Shown here in pieces: positions 22,871-33,653 of a stretch of DNA of 64,000 nt. The first letter of the stretch is position 1. Every line of letters starts with the position of its first letter. The stretch spans positions 30,946,740 to 31,010,739 of the forward strand of contig CM018051.1 in assembly GCA_008638375.1 (NCBI GenBank), given 5' to 3'. This DNA comes from Nyssa sinensis. Its lineage: Eukaryota > Streptophyta > Magnoliopsida > Cornales > Nyssaceae. The translations under genes were made by a program, and so were the position numbers. The notes under the pieces were generated by a model. It did not search any database, was not told the DNA's origin, and saw only the letters and a list, made by a program, of their open reading frames with translations.

Positions 22871-24482
22871 TGTGATATCCCGACCCGGGATACGACACAT
22901 TTACCGAGGCAATTGACTGAATAGCATAACCTGAGCGATTTTAAGCTCTATGTTAGGGTATTTCATGAAAATGAATGACCAAGGCTGAGTAACACCCGAG
23001 CACCACAGGGCATTGCATCGTAATGCGTGCATGCACGTATTTCCATGCATGCATACGTGAACATAGATTCGTAGCTCGATTAAAATGAATGTATGTAAAT
23101 GTGATTAAAAATGGAATTGTACCTCTACACATGCATGTATAAAAAGATGTATTTTATGTGTATATGTATATATACATAATATAATGTATTATATGTATGT
23201 TATGTATATAAGTATAAGTAAAAGAAATAAAAAGGAAATGAAAAGGGAAGAGGGAACTGCCCTTGGGCAGTATACAGGTGGAGTGTATGAGAGTGAGTGT
23301 GTGTGTCGGCTAGGTGTGAAGTGTGTGTGTTATATATATATATATAATATGATATATATATATATATACATGAGTGCACAACAAGTCTCCCCAACCATTT
23401 AATGCAAAGGTTGCATTTGGCAGAGGGAGCACAGGTTCTAGGTCAAGGAAAGGGGCCATAGAAGGGGGAGGAACCGAGAGAGAGAGAGAGAGAAAAGAGA
23501 GAGAGGCGGTGGAAACTTCTCTCTACATATATGAACCTACGGGTGTGGGTTTAAAGGCAAAAAGGAGACCAAGATTGAGAGAACACTTTGGCAAAGAATT
23601 TAGGAGCATAAAACGGGAAGTTTGGAGGGTCACAGTGGGCTAAAAACCGAAACCCAGATAAGAGTTTGAAGTTCTGTTTTTACAATTTAGAGCATGAAGC
23701 TTAGATATAATTGTAGGGTCTAAATCAGCATGAAAAATGTAACTTATTGCAAAAAGAATTAGGTTAAATGGTTTAGAAACCAAGGAGAAAAACCAAGTTG
23801 CAGGTTATAGAGAATAATCGGCCATGTGATATTTTATGCATCAAACCTCGTTTAAAGTTTGTAGAAACAACCTATACTAGTGCAGAAACACACTAGGAGA
23901 ATTTTAGAGCCAAAACAGTGCTTAAAATACCATGAAAATGGGAAATGTCATTTGGCCGGAAAATCGGCCGGAGATGTTTGAACCCCTATTTCGTGAGGAA
24001 CCAGTGGTTTAAATGGAAAACCAAAAGTGGATTCGAGATCCCCATGGAAAAATAGAGGGAATGGCATTGAGCTAGGTCAAAAAAGTGGTCGGATTTAGGT
24101 TGCCGTCACCGGAGATGGTGACGGAACCCTAATGTTCTCTGCCGGATTATCGGGGAAGAAGGGGTTAAGTGGGAGATCGAAACGGCGACGTGTTGGGACC
24201 GGTTGTCTCGATACTGCGTCGTTTGGACATGAGATCTTTTAAATATAAATGAAATGGGTCGTTTGGTTACACGTACAGGGGCCCTATTTGATATCCTATA
24301 TGCGGATAAGATGGTTTATTCCGGTTTAATGCCCTATACGCCGTTTGGTTTAAGAAAACAGAGAAAAATAAAGGAAAAGGGAAGGGTTGCTGCTACGGGA
24401 TTTCGAACCCCAAACCCCACGCGCGTAAACCCCATTTCTTTCCACTCGGCCACACGCACGCGTATGGTGGATATGCGACCGA

Positions 24483-24514
<32 letters not shown>

Positions 24515-26490
24515 ATAACTTAAATCAGAAAAATTAAAAAGGTGCACTGCACCTGGAGGGACTCGAACGTGGTATCTTTTGGGAGGGAAGTGGCACGCTG
24601 GCCAGCGTGCCACCCATTTCATCCATTTATATAATGGAAACTAAATATATATATATATATATATATAATGTTTGATGGAATTTAAATTAAATAAAAATTA
24701 GTTAATTAAATTAAATAGACCCGAAATGCCCGGTATCCAAATAAGATAAGTTATATATGTATTCCTACTATCTTGGACCTCCAGAGTCCAATGGTGAGGT
24801 CCCCGTCATGAGACGAGGTCCCGAAAAATAAAGACCTGTAAAAATGACCAAATTGCCCCTGCCTCAAAAGTGAGTCAAATGGACTCCAATTGAGTTAAGT
24901 GAATAGTCAAAACTTATTATCTCGGACGTTCTGAGTCCAATGGTGGGATCCGTTTTATGAGATGGAACCCCGAAGGATAAAATACCGTAAAAGTGCAAAA
25001 TGACCATTTTGCCCTTTTTAGTACAAAATTCCAAATGGAATTTCGCGAAAGCCTAAACCGACTTTCTTCGGCGTTCCGAACTCAATGGTAAAGTCTAAAA
25101 TAGTATATGAAATACTTATGATAGAAAGGCATAAAATTTGACGAATAGCATTTATTCTGAAACGTATTCACTGATATATAGGGAACTCGAAAGGCAAGGG
25201 TACACTCACGGATTTCCTGATCTAGAATCACGATAGAAGTAAGTAAATTCCCTTTCTCTTCCATATGGTGTTTCCAAGCCAAGTTATTCTCTTTACTGCC
25301 AAACCTGTACTCTTGAAAGTACTTCACGTTATTGTTATCCATAATGCGATATTGTTCTATCCTGTGGACATTGATTGACTGCTATGTCGTTGTTATCATG
25401 TGAACCATGCCTTGAAAGGCTTACTGCTATGTCTTTATTGTCTGCTATGTCTTTATTGTGAACCATGCCTGGAAAGGCTTACTGCTATGTCTTTACTGAA
25501 TATATGATATTCCATTTTATACTTCTATAGAATTATGAATAATCATGATATGTTATGAATACGGGAATTGTGCTCAGTCACAATATCCATCCGATGCTTT
25601 CTGTATTAACTGGAGACCTAAGGGTCAAGTACATAAATGGACAGGTGGCAGGAATGAATTCCTCGAAGGCTTTCCACCGGCAATTGACTGGCATAAACAT
25701 TGGCATTTTCATTGGCATTTCATTTACATTTACATTGCCATTTTGTCTGAGAACAGAGTAAATGCATCTCCTAAGAATTGTTATGATTACGTTATCGAAT
25801 AACACTATTCCTTGTGACTTATCTTAAACTGAGAGGACACTCTTCATTGAATTGATTGTGATCGGTTTATTGTGGCAGTACTTCTTGTTGTTGTATTGTT
25901 GTTAAGAGATTCATATTAATGGTGTAGCCATTACTCCTAATTGAACATTGTGACTTATTATTCATTGGCCTTCATGGCAACTGTTCTCATTGGCTATTAC
26001 AGCATCTCCTTTCTTATGATTGGTTATCATAATCTTATTCATGGATTTGTATCTTATCAATACCAATGTCGGAGATCTATTTTTACTTGCTGAGCTCTCG
26101 TAGCTCATTCCCCCCATTTACCCCCATTTCAGGTGATGACGCTACAAGACCCCAGTAGGAGTCTGAGAGCGTAGGAGGACATTTTTGAGGAACTGTATCA
26201 GTCTATGTCTTAGTTCTCCCATGTATTCACCACCCTTGCGTGCTGGTTACGTTTGGTTCTTATTTTGTTTATGTAGAACCATATTATGTATTGTAAAGAC
26301 TTCCGCTAACATTGTGTATTGAAAGACTTCCGCTGATGTACTATTACTGATAAGACTTCCGCTGTTATTGTTTGAGGATTTTAGTACTTTGCATATTAGT
26401 ACTATGATACAGGAATGGAAAAAGTAGGGACAGCCTTCGGGTCGGCCCCGCGACACGAGATCCGCATAGGGTGGGTTTCGGGTCGTGACA
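22871..26490 (+). mobile_element. Tekay-like solo LTR (3620 bp) inside aORF1 of Tat-like copy 1
   Basis: It starts TGTGATATCCCGACCC and ends GGGTCGTGACA, near-inverted termini. It is flanked by the perfect duplication tgttg (22866-22870, 26491-26495). Removing it restores the sequence 'gggaatgttgagaattgg', which matches the uninterrupted copy 2 (31487-31504, reverse). No gag or pol is inside. It holds TA microsatellites and several 130-bp related blocks. A solo LTR arises by recombination between the two LTRs of a full element. Chromovirus (Tekay/Del) membership is inferred from terminus and length. Confidence 0.9.
24398..24459 (-). other. tRNA-like pol III boxes inside the solo LTR (antisense)
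   Basis: On the minus strand TGGCCGAGTGG (24452-24442) is a near-perfect A box of the tRNA-Leu/Ser type, and GGGTTCGAAATCCC (24410-24397) a near-perfect B box, about 31 nt apart. No acceptor stem can be paired, so this is not a functional tRNA gene. A second, weaker pair lies at 24555-24610 (GTTCGAGTCCC with TGGCACGCTGG). Confidence 0.45.
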
Positions 26491-27362
26491 TGTTGAGAAT
26501 TGGTCTTGGAAGTCCTTGTATTCCCATCCTCCTTTAATGAAGAAATACCACTTCTTCCAGGTCTTGTTAGAGGAGGGCAAGGAAGTAAGGGGTCTGAACC
26601 CACTATCAAAAGACATATAATAAAGGCCTTCAGCCCTCATGTATTTTAGATCCATATTATTACGGATTAGGTCAAGGGACACATCGACATTATTCATATG
26701 CCCCAACACTATGAAGCTTAACAGATGTCTCCAACTATTAAGGTTCAGGTTTGCAGGGCAAAGGTTGAACCAACAAAAGAATTGTTTTACAAGGTCAGGA
26801 AGGGGGAGTGTCAATCCCATTTCAAACCAAGCCAAATAGGCACAGATTTCCCCCGCTCTAACATCGCGTGGGCGATCTAGAGGGTCCGGGACCCTAAAAG
26901 TAACGTTTGAAGGGAGATTAAATTTCTCCCACAACTCTACCAACATCTTCTCAGTAATCGCACTCTCACCCTCCTCTTTATGGCCAGATCGACCAGAGGT
27001 CTCACCAGCCCTATTCGGGGGCTCATCGAATGCGTCAACTATCCTAACCCTCGGATTAGAGGGGGGCTCTACCAATCTATTCTCAGCATCATCAACAGAA
27101 GGAAGATTCACGAGTTGTAGTTGAGGAATGGTCCTAGAAGAACTGCCTAAACCAAAAGGTGACCTAGGGCCAGACATGGCGAACAAGAGAAACCGAAGCA
27201 AATGAAAGGGAATGTAAAAGGGGTTAAAATCAAACCTGAAATCAAGAAAGTCTATGAACACCGGATATCCTTCAACCTTCAAAATACGTCAAATGGCTGT
27301 GGCAATCTCTGCTACTGTAGAAGCAAGTGCAGAAGAAAGATATAAAATTCCTTTCCCCCTCT

Positions 27363-27414
27363 TTATATACACATTCGAAATATGAGCCTCCCAAGACGAT
27401 TCGACACAACGGTT
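27363..27414 (-). promoter_or_regulatory. Promoter of aORF1, copy 1
   Basis: On the minus strand AACCGTT (27414-27408) is followed 38 bp downstream by GTATATAAAG (TATA box, 27370-27361); the ATG comes about 185 bp later. Copy 2 has the same arrangement (30565-30617). It lies within 110 bp of the 3' LTR and points back into the element. Confidence 0.5.
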
Positions 27415-27448
27415 GAAAATAATGATGGCTTCTCAAGTATGATGGCTC

Positions 27449-27463
27449 GGGGGGGGGGGGGGG
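27449..27463 (+). other. Polypurine tract of Tat-like copy 1
   Basis: Fifteen consecutive G, then agtagc, then the 3' LTR start. It is the plus-strand primer site for reverse transcription. Copy 2 has eight G (C on the plus strand, 30412-30419). Confidence 0.8.
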
Positions 27464-27469
27464 AGTAGC

Positions 27470-28101
27470 TGATATACCACAAACAGAAACACCAATCACC
27501 TTGAGACACGTGTGCTTACAGAGCTGATAAACTCGTTCATACAGAACAGTCACAGCCTTCAGGACATTCTCATATACATATACTCCAGAGCCGATAAAAT
27601 CGGTCATAGAGAGCAGGCAGAACTTCCAGGGCATCTTCATGCACATATCCTTCAGACCTTATGCTCTATGCAGTATTCACTCAGTATTTCGTATGGTTCC
27701 GACCTTATGGTTTCCTTAACAACTGCCAAACAGGGAATAAGGAAACAGTCTTTAACACGGAAACAATCTTCAACAAGGAAACTACTATCTATGATTATCT
27801 CTATCTAAGATACAATACTCCACAAGGTAACTGTAATCTCCGATGATCAAATCCCTATATTCATGGCTCCGAATCCTAATCAACTTAGGAAGGCCACGGT
27901 CTATAAATTAAACCCTAAAGGTACGCTTTATTTTTATGCTCATTCTTTGGCTTTCAATACAGTCTTTTCAATTCAGTTTACTTACTTAAGAATCGGAGGG
28001 GCTACTGCCGGAGCCAATCCGGTGGTCCTCTGATCCTCCTTTTTGAGTGTTCTACAGGTCGCGGAGCCCAGATTTATTGCGAGCCGAAAAGTTCAGCATC
28101 A
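27470..28101 (+). repeat. 3' LTR of Tat-like copy 1
   Basis: 632 bp, TGATATACC...CAGCATCA, followed by the duplication gttaa. It contains two tandem copies (about 66 bp apart) of the 'gataaactcggtcata' segment that the 5' LTR has once. Confidence 0.9.
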
Positions 28102-28106
28102 GTTAA

Positions 28107-29373
28107 ATAGACATATATATATATAGGTAGGTGATGATTGACCGTAAGAAAGAGGTTGTTGTAAAGAATAAAGTGAAAGGGTGTGATTGCTAAAAAATTA
28201 TTGACATGGTTTAATGATGTTAATAATTAGATGATGTGTCGTATATTTCTATATTCATTATTAAACATGTGACTTTTAAAATGACATTTACCATCATAAC
28301 CCTAAAGGATCATTAAATAATTGCTTGTGTGATTGCCGATTACCATCATAACCCTAAAGTAGAAAGAGCTGCGATTTGTATTGGGTTTTGTCCATATCTT
28401 TATTCAATAAAATATTGGATATTATTCTTGTGATTTTTATGAAGAATAAAATTACAGTGTTATTCATGTCTGAACTTTGTCTCGTTTATTTAAAGTTGAG
28501 ATTTTGAGTGATTTATAGAAGAGGTATTTGATTGGAATTCAACAATTTTTTAAAATGGAGAAAGTATCCTAAGATTTTAAAAAGGTTGGGACAATTTTGA
28601 TTAATTAACAAGGAGACCAATTTAATCAAACAGAAGTAGTAAGCTTAGAAAAGAAACGATCAGATTTTGAACAAGTTTCAAGTACATGATTGTAGATGTG
28701 AAATTTGGAAATGAGCTTTGGTTAATGGATTAAGTTTGAAAATCTTAAGGATTTGTGGTTACAATATTAACGAGTACTCACACCGTAGTACTCTCTACTT
28801 TAAAATTTCGATAGAAACCAAAAAATAAACATATGTGAAAAGAAGCTGATAAGATTAAAATAAAATAATTATTTGAAGTATTACGCAAAATAATAGATTG
28901 GGTGCACCAGAATATTTTAGTTGATAAAATAAAATAAATTTTAGTTTTATAATAATTGGTCATATAAAAATAGTAGATTGCGTGAACTGGAATATTTTGG
29001 ATAGTGACAAGAATGTTGAAGATGCAGTGATTGATAATTCAAAATTATTTTTGAAATTATCCCAATTTTCAAAGATTCAAGTGATGAGGTAGATTCAAAT
29101 TTAAAGGATATTCATGATTTTGTTGTTTTTAATTCCAAGGAAGAAAATATTTTTTAGATTGAAAATGAAGAAAATATTTTAGTGGCTAATAAAATTGGTT
29201 TTTGTTTATAGTGATGAAAATTTAAATTTATTGAAAATTGCTTTTAGAGAATTAGGAATTGTTTTAGTAGCATACTATGTTTGAAAAATTAATTGTTGAG
29301 AGGGAAGAAAATTTTGTTATAGTGAAATTGATGCAACTGAAGATTATAGGCTTGTGGTTATATTAAAGATTAG
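28107..29373. other. AT-rich sequence between the two Tat-like elements
   Basis: I see no gene here. It may include decayed 5' parts of the LINE that becomes recognisable at 29374, but no motif is readable. Confidence 0.45.
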
Positions 29374-29777
29374 GTTGTGGCAAAATTGAAAGGGTGGAAT
29401 GAATCTCTTCTCAATCAAGTTGGGCGGGAAATTCTTTTGAAGGTTGTTCTTCAGGCAATCTCTTTATATGCAATGGCTTGTTTTAAAATTTCTTTTTCTT
29501 TTGTTGGGTAAGTAAGTTTTAAAATTTGGTTCATGCTTTGTAAGATGATATGTTCTCAATTTTAAGGTTTTGGTGGGGAAGTGAGGAAGGTGAAGAGAAA
29601 ATTAGGTGGGTGAGTTGCAATCAATTATGTGTGGATAGGAATCAAGAGGGTTTCGAATTTCAGAACTTTGAAACTTTTAATCTAGTCTTGTTAGCAAGAC
29701 GGGGCTCGAAATTGTTGAATCCAGCCAATTTTCTCTTCCATCGTGTGTTTAAAGGTAGGTATTTCCCAAATGGTACC
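29374..29777 (+). pseudogene. LINE (L1-type) ORF2 remnant, part 1
   Basis: Broken frames read VVAKLKGWNESLLNQVGRE, VVLQAISLYAMACFK and then FWWGSEEGEEKIRWVSCNQL and NLVLLARRGSKLL ... RVFKGRYFPNG. This is the region after the reverse transcriptase in plant L1-type ORF2 (typical text: RFWWG, HWVSW, LLAKQGWRL, YFPNG). It stops at 29777, where Tat-like copy 2 was inserted, and resumes at 43376. Confidence 0.8.
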
Positions 29778-30405
29778 TGATGCTGCACTTTTCGACTCGC
29801 AATAAGTATGGGCTCCGCGACCTGTAGAACACTCAAAAAGGTGATCAGAGGACTACCAGATTGGCTCCGGCGGTAGCTGCTCCGATGCTTAAGTAAGTAA
29901 ACGGAATTGAAAAGACTGTATTGAAAGCCAAAGAATGAGCATAAAAATAAAGCGTACCTTTAGGGTTTAATTTATAGATTGTGGCCTTCCTAAGTTGATT
30001 AGGATTCGGAGCCATGAATATAGGGATTTGATCATCGGAGATTGTAGTTACCTTGTGGAGTGTTGTATCGTAAGATAGAGATAATCATAGATAGTAGTTT
30101 CCATGTTGAAGACTGTTTCCGTGTTGAAGACTGTTTCCTTATTCCCTGTTTGGCAATTGCTAAGATTATAAGGTCAGAACCATACGAAATACTGAGTGAA
30201 TATTGCCCAGAGCATAAGGTCTGGAAGATATGTACATAAGAATGCCCTGGAGGCTCCGCCTGCTCTGTATGACCGAGTTTATCGGCTCTGTAGTATATGT
30301 ATATGAGAATGCCCTGAAGGTTGTGACTGCTTTGTATGACCGAGTTTATCGGCTCTGTAAGCACACGTGTCTCAAGGTGATTGGTGTGTCTGTTATGGTA
30401 TATCA
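29778..30405 (-). repeat. 3' LTR of Tat-like copy 2
   Basis: 628 bp. Like the 3' LTR of copy 1 it has two copies of the 66-67-bp segment ('gaccgagtttatcggctctg' occurs twice, ending near 30296 and 30358). The polypurine tract (C run 30412-30419) adjoins it. Confidence 0.9.
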
Positions 30406-30564
30406 ACTACTCCCCCCCCTTCCGAGCCCTAGTTAGGAGCTAGGGCATAACTAGGGTTATGGGCTTTATGAAGAGTCACACGTTTTGCTTCTCCATTTTT
30501 TGAGACGTCGGTTTAATGGGTCATTTATTGCGCAGCCGATACTTGAGAAGCCATCATTATTTTC

Positions 30565-30617
30565 AACCGTTGTGTTGAATCGTCTTAGGAGGCTCATATT
30601 TCGAATGTGTATATAAA
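30565..30617 (+). promoter_or_regulatory. Promoter of aORF1, copy 2
   Basis: TTTCAACCGTTGTGTTGAA (AACCGTT at 30565-30571, in an imperfect inverted repeat) precedes the TATA box TATATAAAG (30610-30617, within gtgtatataaagaga). The same order and spacing occur in copy 1. Confidence 0.5.
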
Positions 30618-30806
30618 GAGAGGGAAAGGACTTTTATGCCTTTCTTCTGCACTTACTTCTACAGTACCAAAGACTGCCACCACCATTTGACGTATTTTGA
30701 AGGTTTGAAGGATATCCGATGTTCATAGCCTTTCTTGATTTCAGGTTTGATTTTAGCCCCCTTTTACATTCCCTTTCGTTTGCTTCGTTACTTTCTCTTG
30801 TTCGCC

Positions 30807-32736
30807 CTGTCTGGCCCTGAGTCACCTTCTAGTTCGGGCAGTTCTTCTAGGACCATTCCTCAACTGCAACTAGTGAATCTTCCTTCTGTTAATGATGATG
30901 AGAATAGATTGGTAGAGCCCCCCTCTAGTCCGGGGGTTAGGATAGTTGACGCATTCGATGAGCCCCCGAATAGGGCTGGTGAGACCTCTGGTCGATCTGG
31001 CCATAGAGAGGAGGGTGAGAGTGCGATTATTGAGAAGATGTTGGTAGAGTTCTGGGAGAAATTTAATCTCCCTTCAAACGTTACTTTTAGAGTCCCGGAC
31101 CCTCTAGATCGCCCACGCGATGTTAGAGAGGGGGAAATCTGTGCCTATTTGGCTTGGTTTGAAATGGGACTTACATTCCCCCTTCTTGACCTTGTAAAAC
31201 TATTCTTTTGTTGGTTCAACCTTTGCCCTGCAGAACTGAACCTTAATAGTTGGAGACATCTGTTAAGCTTCATAGTGTTGGGGCATATGAATAATGTCGA
31301 CGTGTCCCTTGACCTGATCCGTAGTAATATGGATCTAAAATACATGAGGGCGGAAGGCCTTTATTATATGTCTTTTGATAGTAGGTTCAGACCCCTTACT
31401 TCCGTGCCCTCCTCAAACAAGACCTGGAAGAAATGGTATTTCTTCATTAAGGGAGGATGGGAACACAAGGACTTCCAAGGCCAATTCTCAACATTCCCTC
31501 GAACCACTGGGCGAAAGGGTAAGGCCCAATTTTCCCGTGGTTGCTTTGATTTTTTTTGTACACCAATTGCCGAGCTGATTAATCTTTGTATCTTTTGTGT
31601 AGTTAGGAGTGTGTGGAAGAGACCGAGCTTCTCTCCCGCGATTCAGGAGCAATACAAGAAACTTTTACAGCCCAGCAACCGAGACCATTCCTCCACTGTT
31701 AACCCTGATAAGTTGATGGCTGCCAGAGGAAGTGTTGAGGAGCTTGTAAAGGATATGATGGCAAGGTGGGAGACCGAGCCATCTTCATCTGTGGCAGTGG
31801 GGGAGGCTTCTTCCTCAGTGGACCCTCCCATCCAAACAAAAAGGCGGAGGATACTTTCGATCTCTCCTAAACCCACTGAGGGGGAGAGAGAGGCACCTGC
31901 CCCCATTTCTGTGGTCTCCCTCAGCCCCATCCAAACAAGCGGGCAAGGGGGCGTCATCCTCGGTGGACCCTGGTGCTGTCAATTAAGGGGCCAAAAAAGA
32001 TTCTGAGGGAGTTTTGGGCCAAAGGCTCAATCAAAACTAGGCCCCCGAAGTCGGAGAAGCTTCTTGCTGACCTGGCTTCTCTTCAGTTCAAGGTAAGTTC
32101 TTCGGGACTTTATCTCTTTTTCTTTTTTCCAAGTGTTTTAGCTGGGTACTGAACTATTTTCTTTGTACACTGCAGACCCTGCACACCTTTTTTGCTCTGA
32201 CGGAGGTTTTTCCCCCTTCAGAGGAGGTTGACAAACTTCAGACCGAGATGGACGATCTCAGGCTTTAGCTTGGTACTGCTCAGTCAGAGGCTCACGACTC
32301 TGTAGAGAAGCTAAAGGAGTCACAGAATTCTCTGGTCGTCATGGAGTCAGAAAAGAACCTTGTCGTTCAGCAGGCAAAGAGGCTGCAGAGGGAGATGGAT
32401 GGCATGCGGTATCAATAAAATCAAAAGCTTGAGGATGCAGTGGAGCAAGCCAAGCTGGATATCGAGATGGAGATAAAGATGGAGCTGGAAAGAATGGCCA
32501 ACACCCTGATCATGTTCAGCTTTAACAACTTCCGAACTAGGTTCCTTGCCAAATTTCCCGATTTCGACATATCCTCGATTGTGCCTCCAAGGGTTACCCC
32601 TCCCGCGGTTGCCGTTCCGAGCGAGGTGGTCGACGTTCTCCCTGCCGATCCCACTGAGGTTGTCGTCCCGAGTGAGATGGTTGATGCTGCTCCTGCCAAT
32701 CCTTCCCCAGCCGTTGAGCCTGCCTCTGCTGATTAG
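30807..32736 (+). pseudogene. Antisense transposon-domain gene (aORF1), copy 2
   Basis: Opposite to gag-pol of its element. Exon 1 is 30807-32092 (donor AAG|gtaagt) and exon 2 is 32176-32736 (acceptor ctgcag). The start codon of copy 1 is CTG here; the next in-frame ATG is at about 31036. The domain segments ICAYLAWFEMGLTFPLLD, NLNSWRHLLSFIVLGHMNN and KTWKKWYFFIKGGWEHK are intact and exon 1 stays open for about 400 codons. It is broken near 31980 by a small indel and in exon 2 by TAG (about 32265) and TAA (32416). Splice sites are intact, unlike copy 1. The product would be a domain of unknown role plus a coiled coil; a Gag-like or nucleic-acid-binding helper role is only a guess. Confidence 0.7.
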
Positions 32737-33490
32737 GCTTAGGAAATATGCTTAGTTTAGGTTTTTCGTTGGTTTTTTTTTTTTTTTGAACTTCCAGTGT
32801 AACAGGCCATTTTACTGAATGAAACAATATTCCTTTGTCAAATGTCTTCATCCCATTTCTCTTGTGATTGGTTGACCCATGTGGTATTTCCTTTGAATTT
32901 GTGGTTGATGTGAGAAATTGCTGCAAGTGAGGCTGTTCTGGATCCCTCCAGATCAGCTTTTAACGATTGGCGATTGTTTTCCAAATTGTAGTTGCGATAA
33001 GAAAATAATTGTAGACTAGTTCTGATTGCTTCTCCCCCTCTGGATGAGATAGGAAGGCAACTTCAATCAGACATGTAGGGATCTGACATTGATCTTATGT
33101 CACATATATTGAGAGTATATTTTTGAAGAATTCTGAGGCAGTTTGTTCTGAACCCAAGTTTTGTAGCAGAAACGGTGTCTCGTGTCTGTCACTCTGATGA
33201 TTGAGACTTCTGCCTCTTAAGTCATTCAGACCAAGACTGAGATACATCCGAACTGATGGTCTTTTCTCGTATACGTGGTCCGTCAGGGATCAACGGAATG
33301 GTCAAGACTGAGAGGTCTGTATGTTGGCCCGAGGGCCTTTGTATAAAGGTGGATCGGACTTTGTTTGCTTGACCAGTTTGATATGCTTGGGGAAGCCTTG
33401 TATCTTGTCGTCTAAGTATCCGAAAGGACGGTTTTATACGTCATTCATTTATACAGCTGTCTTTTGGGTTTTCGAGGCCAACCCTTTATT
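32737..33490. other. Spacer between the two antisense genes, copy 2
   Basis: Contains a poly-T run (32773-32789) after the aORF1 stop and no gene. It matches 20857-21618 of copy 1 in reverse. Confidence 0.5.
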
Positions 33491-33549
33491 TAACCGTTAC
33501 GACGGTTCATCTGGTTGACTTTTGGGCTTCGAGGGTCTATATATATGAA
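33491..33549 (+). promoter_or_regulatory. Promoter of aORF2, copy 2
   Basis: The AACCGTTACGACGGTT palindrome (33491-33506) is followed by TATATATAT (about 33538-33546), with the ATG at 33654. The copy 1 equivalent is at 20801-20856. Confidence 0.5.
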
Positions 33550-33653
33550 AGAGGAGTGTACGGTTGCGCCCCATCTTTTTAATTTTGCTCTCATATTGTT
33601 CCCCTGTCGGAGATAATTTGAATGTCTTTTAGAGGCTTATAGTTTGCCAGGAG

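Larger units (their letters stand above)
21619..27177 (-). pseudogene. Antisense transposon-domain gene (aORF1), copy 1, split by a solo LTR
   Basis: On the strand opposite to gag-pol. Exon 1 starts at ATG 27177 (MSGPRSPFGLGSSSRT), is interrupted by the solo LTR at 26490/22871, and ends at donor AAG|gtaagt (22269). Exon 2 is 22184-21619, ending VEPASVDQA; about 615 codons in all. Exon 1 carries the segment ICAYLAWFEMGLTLPLPD, NLNSWRHLLSFIVLGH and KTWKKWYFFIKGGW, which I recognise as the plant 'putative gypsy-type transposon' domain (PF04195-like, assigned from memory). Exon 2 is a coiled coil (LDDLRLQLGTAKSEAHD ...) with a Val/Pro/Asp-rich tail. Besides the insertion, the acceptor is mutated (ctgcaa; copy 2 has ctgcag) and one extra base near 22810 shifts the frame. 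Confidence 0.7.
12730..28101 (+). mobile_element. Tat-like Ty3/gypsy retrotransposon, copy 1 (complete, with nested solo LTR)
   Basis: Both LTRs (12730-13294 and 27470-28101) begin TGATATACC; the 3' LTR ends GCATCA, the 5' LTR ACATTA. The element is flanked by the duplication gttaa (12725-12729, 28102-28106). Order: 5' LTR, PBS, gag, protease, RT, RNase H, second RNase H, integrase, tandem array, two antisense genes, polypurine tract, 3' LTR. Without the nested LTR (22871-26490) it is about 11.7 kb. A second RNase H and antisense additional ORFs between pol and the 3' LTR are known in the Tat clade. About 27 LTR mismatches in 565 bp by eye (near 5 percent) and many stops show it is not recent and not autonomous. 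Confidence 0.9.

Noticed and set aside
24397..24459. Functional tRNA gene
   Set aside because: A and B boxes are present, but no acceptor stem or anticodon arm can be drawn.
25400..25510. Short repeats 'gcctggaaaggcttactgct' as a regulatory array
   Set aside because: Two to three copies inside a solo LTR; explained as local slippage.
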